From Bactrocera neohumeralis (Eukaryota; Arthropoda; Insecta; Diptera; Tephritidae), in assembly GCF_024586455.1 (NCBI RefSeq), contig NC_065922.1, positions 2,294,001-2,358,000 of the forward strand: 64,000 bases of DNA, written 5' to 3'. This document shows, piece after piece, positions 1 to 9,657 of the stretch. Both the position numbers and the translations under genes were made by a program. Each line of letters opens with the position of its first letter. Within the stretch, counting starts at the first letter, position 1. The notes beneath the pieces were generated by a model. That model had not been told where the DNA came from, searched no databases, and saw only the letters and a program-made list of their open reading frames with translations.

Positions 1-3000
1 TTCCATATTTTTCCATTGCGCGCCATTGTCGTACAAACACGAAGTCGCCAGCGTTTCAATATCCATTATAATTTTTTTCTTTCTCATCAAATTTTACTTT
101 TATCACTGAAGCAACGTTTGTCACCTGCTCTCTTCCACAACCCGTGTCAACTTTCAGTGTTGAAATTTTTATTATTTACTTTTTTCTTTTTTTCAGTAGT
201 GAGATGAGGGTACTAGTGCTTGTAACCATTTCATCAGTACAGATTTATAGTCAATTTTGGTTTTTTTTCTCACCAGAAGTAAAAAACGTATTTAATGAAA
301 AACAGTTGACTGCTCAGTCCCTCAAACAGCAAAAGAGGAACCTCGCTGCACTTTTTGTTAGTTTTCCACTACATGTGTTTCAAATTAAGAGTTCTGCTCT
401 TTTGTGAAGCCAGTTTGGCTCGTTAATTCTTAATATCCTTTTTTTAAATTCAATTCGCTTTTTAATTCAATTTCAATATTTATTCACCGATTTCTTTAGT
501 TATTCCGTCCTCAGCAATCTCTTGTCGTATTACCGTCCAAATAAGTTCAAGTATTTGAACAGCCTCAGCTTTTAATTGCCGAACAGCTGAACAATCCCAG
601 CGAATGCAATGATCGTCTGTCCGAAGTTTCTACCCACTCGTTAATGTGTATTTGTACAGAGAATTTTTCTTTCCTTTTTCATGTCAGTTAAGTGCATCAG
701 AAGTAAACGAAACTGCAATGAATCCATAAAAATGTCTTTCGAAGTGCTGCCCTCTCCCACAGAATTGTGCTAGAGGAGATGCGGCACACCTGGGCGTATG
801 AGCAATATTTCTGCTTTGAAGACATTCCTGCAAATTCCATTTTTCAAGCGACTAGACCAGCTCGGAGTTGCGTTTTGAACACTTTATACATCAACCAGAA
901 AAAACAAATGAAAAATTGCGCAACTGAAATTGGCTTACTTTCACTATTGCAGTTTACTCAATTGAGAAAGGTGAGGTTCACTTGCAAATCGCAATTATAT
1001 TCAATCGTCTGTGACCACTGAAGCCTGGTGCGGTGACAAAAGTGTAATCACAGCCCGATTTCTGTTTACACATCTTACCTACTTTGCTATACGTGCAGTG
1101 GTGCAATCATTCGAATTCACTGTAATACCTTGGGTATCATACCACCCACATTACATAGCCGCTCCGACGCTCCGCACATCGCCGATGTTCACAGCTATAT
1201 TGCACTGACTTTTGGATCGACGGGCATTCAATCGATTTGAGTTTGGACTTGTTGCAATTTGCGATTTCATTGCAAGATGTTTCATGCCAGCTATCCAAGG
1301 TGGCAAAGGCAAATAAAACGAAATGAAACTCTCAATAATGTGTGTGTCTCAGTCGACTATTTTGGAAGGCTGACTTATGCAAAGGGAAATGCAAACTTCA
1401 ATTGAAATCAAGTATGATTGCTTAAATTGGCCAAAAAGTCCCGCCACTGTGCCAAAAATTGACAGTGGAAGTAGAGTGAGACAGGACATTGTGAGTTAAG
1501 CAGTGGTTCGATAAACTATGAAATGTAGAATTTCTCAGTTCCTTTTCGTTTATAACGACGCAGTACGGATATTCATCCGAAGGCAGCTATAGTGGATAAG
1601 ATCTTATGCCACGGAATATGTAATTTTGCAATGTAACAAAGAAGTATGAATTCATTGCCACTGTCATTGAATAAAGCGTGGAATTAATCTTAATATTGGT
1701 AACATCCCTATATAACATCCTTCTAAATAAAGAACTGTTTTGTGGTCTCTGGATAAATAAACAGTACCAATTTATGCATTACATAAAATATAAAGCTGGC
1801 TAAGTTAAGTCCTCTTCCATTAAAACTCGATTCAAGCCATCTTACCTAAGCGTTGTTATAACAGACGTAACTTTATCTCCAAAGGAGTCAGTTTTTTGAC
1901 ACTATCTACATTATTTATTATTAGATAATTAAAAAACATATTTTGAATAAGAAACATATTATTTAAAGGGAGCATCTTCAGGTTAGCATGAATATTTCTT
2001 GGAGGGATAAAAATTAATAAAAAATTGAAAGAAATACAGCCGGCGAAACCCACTCTAATCAAACGATTCTCGCTCACTCTTCTACAACCACCATAGTGTC
2101 TAGCTTGCCGTTTGATCATTCGCATACAATTTTAAATCATACTTTCTTAAACTTATCTTCCGCCTTTAGCCGCCAACTGCAACTACTAAAAAAAATTAAC
2201 TGAAGTGTATCAAAAGAACAATACAACAAATTGAGAATATAACTAAATTATTATTTTACTTATTGCTTAAAAGAGTGGGAATTTGAAGTGCTGGTTATAT
2301 TACCGCCTTCGACGATATCGTTCAACAATTTTTTTAAACAGAACCAGCACTTTAGTCAAATATGTTCGTAATTACTTCACTTGCTTGTGAGTGAAGTGCG
2401 CCGCGTTGAGGAAAATGTGTGATATTTTCAGTGGATAGTAAAGTAATTTGTTACTGCTGTTAAGACTATTGTTTTTGTATTTTTTTTTTGTAAGTTTTTA
2501 ATTAAAAGTCAATTCTTATTTATGAAGTCATAAAGGAGAGGAATAAGAGATTTCCGTGCAAATGTGATAAATTGAAAATCAGCAGTTTATGTTTTAAACA
2601 TAAACGGAAATGCTAAAAATCAATATGTTGCATATTGTGCAAACACTATAAATTGGGCTAAGGCTTATATTGCTTGTGAATATTAAACTTAAAGTGTCTT
2701 TTCTGCCGAGACCTAAAAACAGTTCAAATCTAAAACATATGCACTGATGAACTAACAAAAATTAATCCAGTAATAGGGGACTTTTAAATTAAAACCACAA
2801 AGTGGGCACATCAGGAGCATCAAAGCACGCTTTATGATTTAGGAGCATTTTAAAAGCTTCGTTACTGACTATATGCAGCGTAAATATATTTAGACCCACA
2901 TTAGAGGCATGGAAGGAGCTGGCAACAAAAAAGCAGCAAAGCAAAAGAGAAGCAGTCAAAAAGGAGTGAGTTTCTGAAAACAGCCACAGCATAAATTATG

Positions 3001-4439
3001 CAAAACGCTCGAGCCTTTCACACATGGCCATACTTACACCACATAATCATCCTCTGTAGGGCATTTTGAGTCGGTCTGACACGGTGAGCCTGAACGCCAA
3101 ATTTGCATGGGCAGCGATTATGGGAGTCAACAGCATGTCTGAAAAAAAACTAGGAGTAGCATACTCTGCTGCTGTGATTACTTTTGCTATGCAGATGCAT
3201 TTGAAAACAAATATCCGTTGCAAATTGTTTTTTGATTGAAGCTTTCGCCAGTTGCCGCAGATTGTCGGCATTAATTGCACATACGTATATCTGAAAATCT
3301 TTTTACTTGAAACACCAGAGTGTGCACATATGTAAACATAGCCACATGTGAGCAGAAAACCATTTTGAACTATTGTATAGTGTAAATTTGAATGGATTAT
3401 AAGGCGTGTAATGTCAGTCAGGTTCAAGTAGCTAGAAAAAGGAGGTATTTTCTGCATATCACATTTCTGCTTACAATAAACCTAGCACAATCCAAATTAA
3501 TCTTTTCAATTGAGAAAAGTTAAGCATCAAGAATTTCATTTTACAAACGAAACAACTCGCATTTAAAGTTACTTTTACATTCAAACATGTGCCATGAAAC
3601 ATAATTCTCTAATTCATTTATTAATCTAATAATCACCTACACGAATGTACAAGAAATTTAGTTGAAGGAAACTCAATTTATTCTGCAATAACTCTAGGGA
3701 GATTTCTACAAAAGTTTTGTTCAAATGTGCACAAGTTACACATGAACCCATAGGCAAATTCGATGTCAGTACTTACAGAACTACAAATGGGTATTTATTT
3801 ATTTTCAAATGCAACGTTACCCATAAAAGTACATACCAGGCATTTACAAAGCTTTCTCTCTAAAATTTGTCATTTTGTAAGTTTCTATGCCCATAAATTA
3901 TTTGCTCAAGAATAGTTGTCGAACAATTGTAAAAGAGAGTTCAATAAATTGCCGTTAGTGCACACAGAATCAGAATTGGTTAGAGTAAAGTATATAGTGG
4001 TAGTTTGGTTTACTCAAACTAAGTGGGAATTAGCAGCAATAAAATTTTTGGAAACAACTTTTTTGCATAGTCTTATATTTATTATAAGTCAAAATTTCTA
4101 ACTTCACAATTTAGTCACAGTAATAAGTTCTATATAAATACATACTTATAAATGTACTTATGTACATACCCTTAATATACTCAACATGACAGCAGTGGTA
4201 TAGTTTGGACTGTCTTTACGAAGCATACATATGACCATTTAGGCAGCTGTGGTTGTTTGGATGTGGATATACTCAAACACATATACACATGATGGTACCA
4301 TTTGCGATTTTGTTTGACAGTAACCCGAAAAGATGAACTATTTATAACATTATAGGTCTATGTAGCATCAGATCACTTGTAGTTGTAGTAGTACAGAAGT
4401 CCAAACCACTTCAACGATTCTTTAATAGAAATTCTCACA
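1..4439. other. gene-free AT-rich sequence
   Basis: No reading frame here has recognisable protein motifs. The longest (136 codons, complement of 3047-3457) has a composition expected of chance. Short runs of TACATA/CATATG words and poly-T tracts occur, as is usual in fly non-coding DNA. I see no tRNA, tandem array or transposon terminus. Confidence 0.6.
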
Positions 4440-4499
4440 TTTTAAAATGTACAATCATTTAATATAATGTTTATTAAATTCTTATAAAAAATATTAATT

Positions 4500-4830
4500 T
4501 ATACTTGGACGACGATGGTATGTAGATGTACGTAGCGGGGTGGATGTAAGTTGTATCCCGGACCGCTGAGTTAACGAAGGAGGTATTTACGTGGTGCCGC
4601 GTAGGATCGAACGTATAAAGCGAATGCGTATGAGCGATGAGGGTGTGACGAATTGTGTCCGCTTTCCCTTTTGCCCATCCTTTTTGTTGAGTGGGTTGAT
4701 TGATGTAGAAATGTGGTGAGTTGTGTTGAGTGGTAATGTATTAGTATGGTGTCATCAGATATAGTGTATTGAGCAGTGTTTTATTAGTGAGTGTCCGTTT
4801 TTTTCGAGTAGAGTGGGTGGATGCTTAACT
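4500..4830. other. G/GT-rich compositional island, origin unknown
   Basis: About 330 bases are visibly richer in G (top strand) than the very AT-rich flanks, with many GTG, GAG and TGG words and almost no long A runs. It ends shortly before the first mariner copy. A weak resemblance to a pol III A box (TAGCGGGGTGG, 4533-4543) and B box (GGATCGAACG, 4604-4613) can be seen, but the spacing is long for a tRNA and no cloverleaf is evident. It may be a fragment of an old element. I do not recognise the family. Confidence 0.3.
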
Positions 4831-4879
4831 CATTTAAACACTGACTTAGTGAAAATGCGTTTCTCAGATTTGTTCCAAA

Positions 4880-5676
4880 GGTTCCAAAGTAAACAGCGTT
4901 ACAATCTGCTATTTTTATCGATTGTTGAGTGAGAATTTCATGACATTTCATCAATTGGAAGTGAAATTATTGCGTTTTAAGTGTCAGTATGTTTGTGTTA
5001 TCGGTGCGAAAATGAGCTTCGAACAAAGAGCCAACATTTAATTTTATTTTAAATTATTAAAACTTTTACAGAAACGTTCCAATTGATGAAACAAGTTTAT
5101 GGCAATGATTGCCTATCCCGTAGCAGAGTAAACGAGTGGTTTCAACGTTTTCAAAGTGATCGTGAGGACATAAATGACGATCAACATGTGGGTCAAAATC
5201 AAATCCACATCCATCGAACATCGATTTAAAAATCGCCGATAATTTTGAAAATCATGAACGAAAATTGTGTGCACGGTTTGTTCCTGCAGCTTACAATTGA
5301 CCGAAGACCAAAAATTGCTCAGAATCGTCTCATCGATCGGCCCTTGTGACCGATTATTTGACCAAAAATCACATTTTAACCATTAACCACTACCCGTATT
5401 CACCCGGTATGGCATCGTGCGAATTCTTCCTTTTCGGAAAAATGTATTAGCTCATGAAAGGAAAGCATTGTGCAGAAGTAGAGGCCATTCAAAAGGCTTG
5501 CACCTTCATACTGGCGGCCATACCGGCCAACGAGCTAAAACACTCGTTCGTTGTGTTTTTGGACCGTGAAAAATGCTGTATTGAAGCAGAAGAAGACTAT
5601 TTTGAATAAAAGAAATTGATTTTTGCGAAAAAACCATTTGTTCTGTTTTTTTTACAAAAGTCCTGTTTACTTTGGA
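4880..5676 (+). mobile_element. internally deleted mariner element, copy 1
   Basis: The left end reads GGTTCCAAAGTAAACAG and the right end CTGTTTACTTTGGAA, which are inverted repeats of each other, with the transposase relic between them. The element is about 0.8 kb against roughly 1.3 kb for a full mariner. The middle of the transposase gene is missing. The first nine bases of the left terminus (GTTCCAAAG) are doubled at 4872-4889, and the last two bases of the right terminus are replaced by TA. The 24957-25594 copy has the same internal junction, so this is one copy of a deletion-derivative family and could not move without outside transposase. Confidence 0.85.
5012..5609 (+). pseudogene. 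mariner transposase relic, copy 1 (DD part deleted)
   Basis: ATG at 5012 begins MSFEQRANI, the usual mariner N-terminus, followed at once by a stop and a frame slip. The DNA-binding helix-turn-helix then reads TFTETFQ-like, LMKQVYGNDCLSRSRV, EWFQRFQSDRED and DDQHVGQ (5075-5195). A junction after the LTEDQKLL-type segment (about 5300-5325) jumps to HILTINH and then a region matching APCDFFLF (about 5405-5435, with CD changed to CE). The C-terminus IPANELKHS...YFE ends at the TAA at 5607-5609. The segment carrying the first two catalytic aspartates of the D,D34D triad is absent. The relic therefore keeps both ends of the protein but no catalytic core, and has several stops and shifts. Confidence 0.8.
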
Positions 5677-6500
5677 ATACAACATGTTCATATGTACGCA
5701 GTTCATTATCTGTTGAGATACATACTTAGTTAAGAAAACAGAGGTAGTAGGAAATCTGTTAATGAAGTGTTCATGCACAACTGTTTTTTAGTAACACAAA
5801 TTTTACCAACTAATTTATATAAGATTTAAAAAAACTATAACGTCAATTCATTTTTGAACATTCACTCTGACTAGAAATTTCGTTAAATGTAGCTTATATT
5901 AAGCAACCATAAACCACCAAAGAAATGCGGGACAATTTTAACTTGAAACCACTCTTGCCTCCCCACTTAGTAACATAATTATACTTAAAATCATTTGCAA
6001 GCCAGCAAGGACTCTTAGTATGTACGGTTAACCATGTCAGCAGCCATAATTTTGCTAATTTTAGTACAGAGAGCTACCAAAAACAACAACACGATGCCTA
6101 CGGCTATAGTGTTAACATTCAAATAACATTACAAGTGCCTTAGTGTGCATAAATAGCAAAAGCCACAACCACAGACACGCCTTTAAAAGCGAAAGGGGGA
6201 GAAAGAGAAAACATAAGAGAAACCTCCTACAAGTTGAAAACTAACACACAGCTGTGCATTTGCCTTTACACGCACTCTTGAATCTCTCAAATGAATAGTT
6301 ATATAAGTCATAAATGTAATTGCTTTTAGTGATACTACCCAGCATCAAATGCTGTAAGTTTGCTATTCCTTAAATGAAAATAAAAAAACTTGATAAGGTC
6401 ACTGCGTAAAACTTGATAAAATACTAAACATACTAGTTAACCATAGCTAACTCACATATTTATACCAGGACTGTGCAGTAGACTCGTTAGTATATACATA
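5677..6500. other. unannotated spacer between mariner copy 1 and pogo element
   Basis: AT-rich sequence with no motif-bearing reading frame. It ends in TATATACATA, whose final TA (6499-6500) is the target-site duplication of the pogo element. Confidence 0.5.
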
Positions 6501-6522
6501 CAGTGGAACTTCCTTATAGTGA
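6501..6522 (+). repeat. pogo-like element, left terminal inverted repeat
   Basis: It begins CAGTGGAACTTCCTTATAGT and is preceded by TA. It pairs with 8356-8377 with two mismatches over 22 bases. Confidence 0.88.
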
Positions 6523-6599
6523 ATTCGCAGGGGACCTGAAAATCGCTTTACTATTTGGAGACTTCATTATATAGAAATTAATTTTTTTCTTTTGTAATT

Positions 6600-8030
6600 T
6601 TATTTAAAATAATCAGTAAGTTTCTTCCATTTTTCATTTTCAACAAAAGCTTCCAAATCATTTAGACAGTTAAAAACATTAATCGGTTCGTCACTTTTCA
6701 TCTTCACAAAGGTTCTAATACTGTTAATGGAAGAAGAAACTTGTCCTAATGTAGGTAATGCCTCATCAGTATCTGCCATTTCTTTTTCAGTGTCCAAATC
6801 GACTTCATCGATATCTAAAAAGGAAAAAAGAGAAATTATGTTTATTACATAAATATTTGTTTGGTTACAACAAAAATAAATATTCACCAGGTACAGCTGG
6901 AACTCCGCGACTTTCTAGAACGTTGCTAAGGATATCTTCCTCGGACGGGTTTTCCGAGATCGGCACATCAATATCAACATTGACATAGTCCTCAAATGAT
7001 GCCTCGGTATTTGTCACTTTTTAAAATGAAGACTGCAAAGCAGCCAAATCCGCTATTGAAAGGTCTTCTTCATCCCACTGCTCAGATGGATTCTGCATGG
7101 CATCTTTTGAAAATCCTGCCTTTCTAAAACAGTTGGGAATTGTTTCTGGTTTAACATAGACATCGCATACAGAGCTTAAATTTTGAATAGCGTGGAGTAA
7201 GTCTATGGTAAAAACAGAAGTTCCCCCATCCAGCTAAGCCAAAATATTCGTTAAAATACGTTTTCTGTAATGTTGTTTCATGTTATAGATAATGCCTTGG
7301 TCCATTGGTTGCAGTAACGAAGTCATGTTGGGAGGAAAATAAGCAAGCTGAATGTTTTTTAGCTTGTCTTTTACATCTCTAGGGTGCGCAGTGCAGTTAT
7401 CAACAAAAAGTAAGACCTTCCTGTCTTGTTTACCAAATTTTTTGTCCAGCTTTAGAATCCATTTGGTAAAAATCTCACTGGTCATCCATGCTTTTTTGTT
7501 AAACTCATAATCGACATCTAACGATTTTACTCCCTTAAAGCACCTCGGATTCTTCGCCTTTCCGATTACAAGCAATTTAGGTTTTTCCGATCCAGTCACA
7601 TTGCTTCCCACCATGACAGTTATTCTTTCCTTGCTTTGTTTTCCCTAAAAGCATTGTTCATTTTTGAATGTCAGTGTTTTATTTGGCAGGCATTTGAAAA
7701 ACAATCCAGTCTCATCGGCATTAAAGATGTCGTTTGCGTTGTAATTTTCAATCAATCTTGGTAAAACGTTCATTACCCATTCTTCGCGATTTTGTAGGTT
7801 GGCGTCGAAGCCTGGCAAGTTCGAAGCCTTTTGCGTTTTACGCTAATTGCCGCATCTTCTACATTTTTCAAAATCATTTCCTTATTTTTTAGAATATTTG
7901 ATAAAGTGCTGGGAAGTACTTCAAACTGATTAGCAATATCTTTTTTCGTACCTTCCCTTCTTTAACTTTGTTAATAATTAATAACTTTTTTTCAAGGGAA
8001 ATGCTGCTTCGATGCGTAATTTTTACTTCA
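6600..8030 (-). pseudogene. pogo/jerky-type DDE transposase relic
   Basis: Read on the complement. A CENP-B/pogo-type N-terminal helix-turn-helix (SISLEKKLLIINKVKEGK, then KKDIANQF and PSTLSNILKNK) lies at about 8020-7890. The second CENP-B-type DNA-binding domain is largely missing: sequence passes from KRKRLRTCQAS to a REEWVMNVLPRLIENY segment within a few codons. The DDE domain follows: FNADETGLFFKCLPNKTLTF (about 7728-7670, first D), LLFVDNCTAHPRDVKDKL (about 7410-7365, second D) and TSLLQPMDQGII (about 7325-7290, third D, 32 residues after the second). All three catalytic aspartates survive. Stops fall at about 7645, 7232 and 7020. The acidic C-terminal tail is reached by removing an intron (6815-6887) and ends ...KKLTDYFK. 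Confidence 0.85.
6815..6887 (-). other. putative 73-nt intron in the pogo-like transposase gene
   Basis: On the complement the sequence reads CCTG|GTGAATA ... TTTTTTAG|ATATCGATGAAG. Removing 73 nt joins VPAVP to IDEVDLDTEKE through one split GAT codon (phase 1), restoring frame between two segments that both look coding. The intron is AT-rich with a T-rich 3' end and has typical dipteran short-intron length. Without splicing the frame shifts, because 73 is not a multiple of three. The alternative is a chance insertion. Confidence 0.6.
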
Positions 8031-8355
8031 ATTTCTTAACACAACTGAACTCCTACTACAATGTACATATGTATGTATTTTCATTTTGGGATTCCCCGTA
8101 TTACATTTCGTTTATTTCTGAGAATACGCAGTTACAAATAATTGAGTGTAACCGAAAACATATTTGAAAAAATTCACTATACGGAGACAAAAACGTATGA
8201 AGCTTGATTTTCAAGCAGTAAAATTTGTTCATTATATAGAAAACTTCACTATATAGAAATTCATTATAAGGAGACAAAAATGCACCGAAAGTAGAACCAA
8301 AAAGCTGTGTCTTCAAAATGACTTCATTATAGGGAGAGCTTCATTGTAGGGATGC

Positions 8356-8377
8356 TCACTGTAAAGAAGTTCCACTG
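8356..8377 (-). repeat. pogo-like element, right terminal inverted repeat
   Basis: The complement begins CAGTGGAACTTCTTTACAGT. A TA (8378-8379) follows outside, matching the left flank. Confidence 0.88.
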
Positions 8378-9031
8378 TATATGCTTAAGAAATTCATAAA
8401 TTTGTTTAGGTTTAGAGTAAATTTTTTTTTCAGTTACAACAGAATACGAACTCGTTAGTGAAATTTATTTCCTATCAAGCCAGCGTAATTTTCTCACATC
8501 ATTGAGTGCATGCAAATATATATAAATTGTTTTCAAAGAAGTTCTTGTAACACAAAACCTTTCACCGCAAAACCAATTAATTTCACCTATTCGCAACTTC
8601 CAAAGCCCCTTCCACCGAAGTCACAGACTGTCGCTCAGAAGTCATGTGTGAGAGAGCACACTTACAGTTGCTCTCATTCATTCATCATCTAGCATCCGCT
8701 TGCAATTTGCCACATCTAAAACAAACAAGGCATAAATCAAGTCGGATGTGGCAAATGAAGCAACAACGTGTCAATATTAATAAAAACAGAAAAAATTGTA
8801 GTTGTCATTGTGCCCACACTCCGTTTTGAGTTGTTTAGAAGCGCATGAGTTAACTAGGATCGCTTCATATTCACGGTTTCATGATGGCGACTTTACTACC
8901 GGAAAATCACGAGCTGGTAGCAGAACCTGAATGAATGCACCGCTTACTTACATATGTATATGTATTTAATTTGGCTTAAGCTGCTTTTAATTTTATTCAA
9001 TAAATAAAAAATCGCAACAATACGTATTACT
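8378..9031. other. unannotated spacer with one inverted repeat
   Basis: No gene is seen between the pogo element and mariner copy 2. The only structure noted is the hairpin-forming inverted repeat at 8705-8756. Confidence 0.5.
8705..8756. repeat. inverted repeat, 12-bp perfect arms
   Basis: ATTTGCCACATC (8705-8716) and GATGTGGCAAAT (8745-8756) are exact reverse complements around a 28-base loop. Function is unknown. The arms are too short for a typical animal microRNA precursor. Confidence 0.5.
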
Positions 9032-9657
9032 GGTTCCAAAGTAAACAGGACTTAAAAAAAAACAAAACAAATGGTTTTTTCGCCAAAAGCAATTCATTTT
9101 ATTCAAAATAGTCTCCTTCTAATTCAATACAGCTTTTTCACGTTCCGAAAGCATGTCGGTGCAAGCCTTTTGAATGGCCTCTACGTCTGCATAACGACTT
9201 CTTTTCATGAGCAAATGAATTTTTCGGAAAAGGAAGAAGTCGCACGGTGCAATATCAGGTGAATTATCGTCCTACAAATGTTGGATTCTGAGCAATTTTT
9301 GGTCGTCAGTCAATTTGTGCCGAGCAAAACGTGCACGCACCTTTTGTAAGCCTAAATGTTCGGTCAAAATGCGATATATCGATGTTTTGGAGATGTTCAA
9401 TTCCATTCCATTGAATTTCAATGATGATTTCCGCTGATTTTTGATGAATTCACGCACAGTTTCGATGAAATTTCCGGTGATCACGGATTTTTATTGGCCC
9501 ACATGTTGATCGTCATTTATGTCCTCACGATCACTTTGAAAACGTTGAAACCACTCGTGCACTCTGCTACGGGATAGGCAGTCATCGCCATAAACTTGTT
9601 TCATCAATTGAAACGTTTCGGTAAAAGTTTTTATGCAAAACCAAACAGCCGTCGGCT
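9032..9657 (-). mobile_element. internally deleted, 5'-truncated mariner element, copy 2
   Basis: The terminus GGTTCCAAAGTAAACAGGAC at 9032-9051 is the 3' end of an element on the complement, of the same family as 4880-5676. The other terminus is missing: similarity fades near 9657, inside the first codons of the transposase. It faces copy 1 across the pogo element. Its internal deletion differs from that of copies 1 and 3, and it also lacks the stretch between the KACTDML-type and ERE segments near the C-terminus. Confidence 0.82.
9099..9648 (-). pseudogene. mariner transposase relic, copy 2
   Basis: On the complement, TFTETFQLMKQVYGDDCLSR, SRVHEWFQRFQSDRED and DDQHVGQ give the first helix-turn-helix. 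After a stop, ETVREFIKNQRKSSLKF, NISKTSIYRILTEHLGLQKV and RARFARHKLTDDQKLLRI complete the DNA-binding half with little decay. The frame then reads IQHL, stop, DDNSPDIAPCDFFLF, so everything from before the first catalytic aspartate up to just before the third is gone. The rest (KIHLLMK...YADVEAIQKACT) is followed by a second short deletion and a stop at 9099-9101. Its N-terminal half is the best preserved of the three family members. Confidence 0.8.

Larger units (their letters stand above)
6501..8377 (-). mobile_element. pogo/Tigger-like DNA transposon, non-functional copy with intact ends
   Basis: The element is 1,877 bp, bounded by 22-bp terminal inverted repeats that differ at two positions and begin CAGTGGAACTTC, with TA on both outer sides (6499-6500 and 8378-8379). 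This is the end structure of the pogo/Tigger branch of Tc1/mariner. Transposase coding sequence runs on the complement from about 8030 to 6600. The transposase is broken by stops and shifts and lacks part of its DNA-binding region. Clusters of TTCAYTATA..GGAGA motifs lie inside both ends, denser on the right (8174-8360). Target duplication and termini are well preserved compared with the gene, so mobilisation in trans remains conceivable. Confidence 0.88.

Noticed and set aside
3047..3457. 136-codon open frame on the complement
   Set aside because: No domain, no codon pattern, and no splice or promoter context.
4533..4613. Possible tRNA or tRNA-derived SINE from A/B box-like words
   Set aside because: Box spacing is too long for a tRNA, no cloverleaf can be drawn, and no poly-A tail or terminator is close.
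8101..8316. 71-codon frame on the complement near the right end of the pogo element
   Set aside because: It arises from the repeated subterminal words, not from a protein.
8705..8756. Possible microRNA precursor
   Set aside because: Paired arms of only 12 bases with an unpaired 28-base loop are too short.
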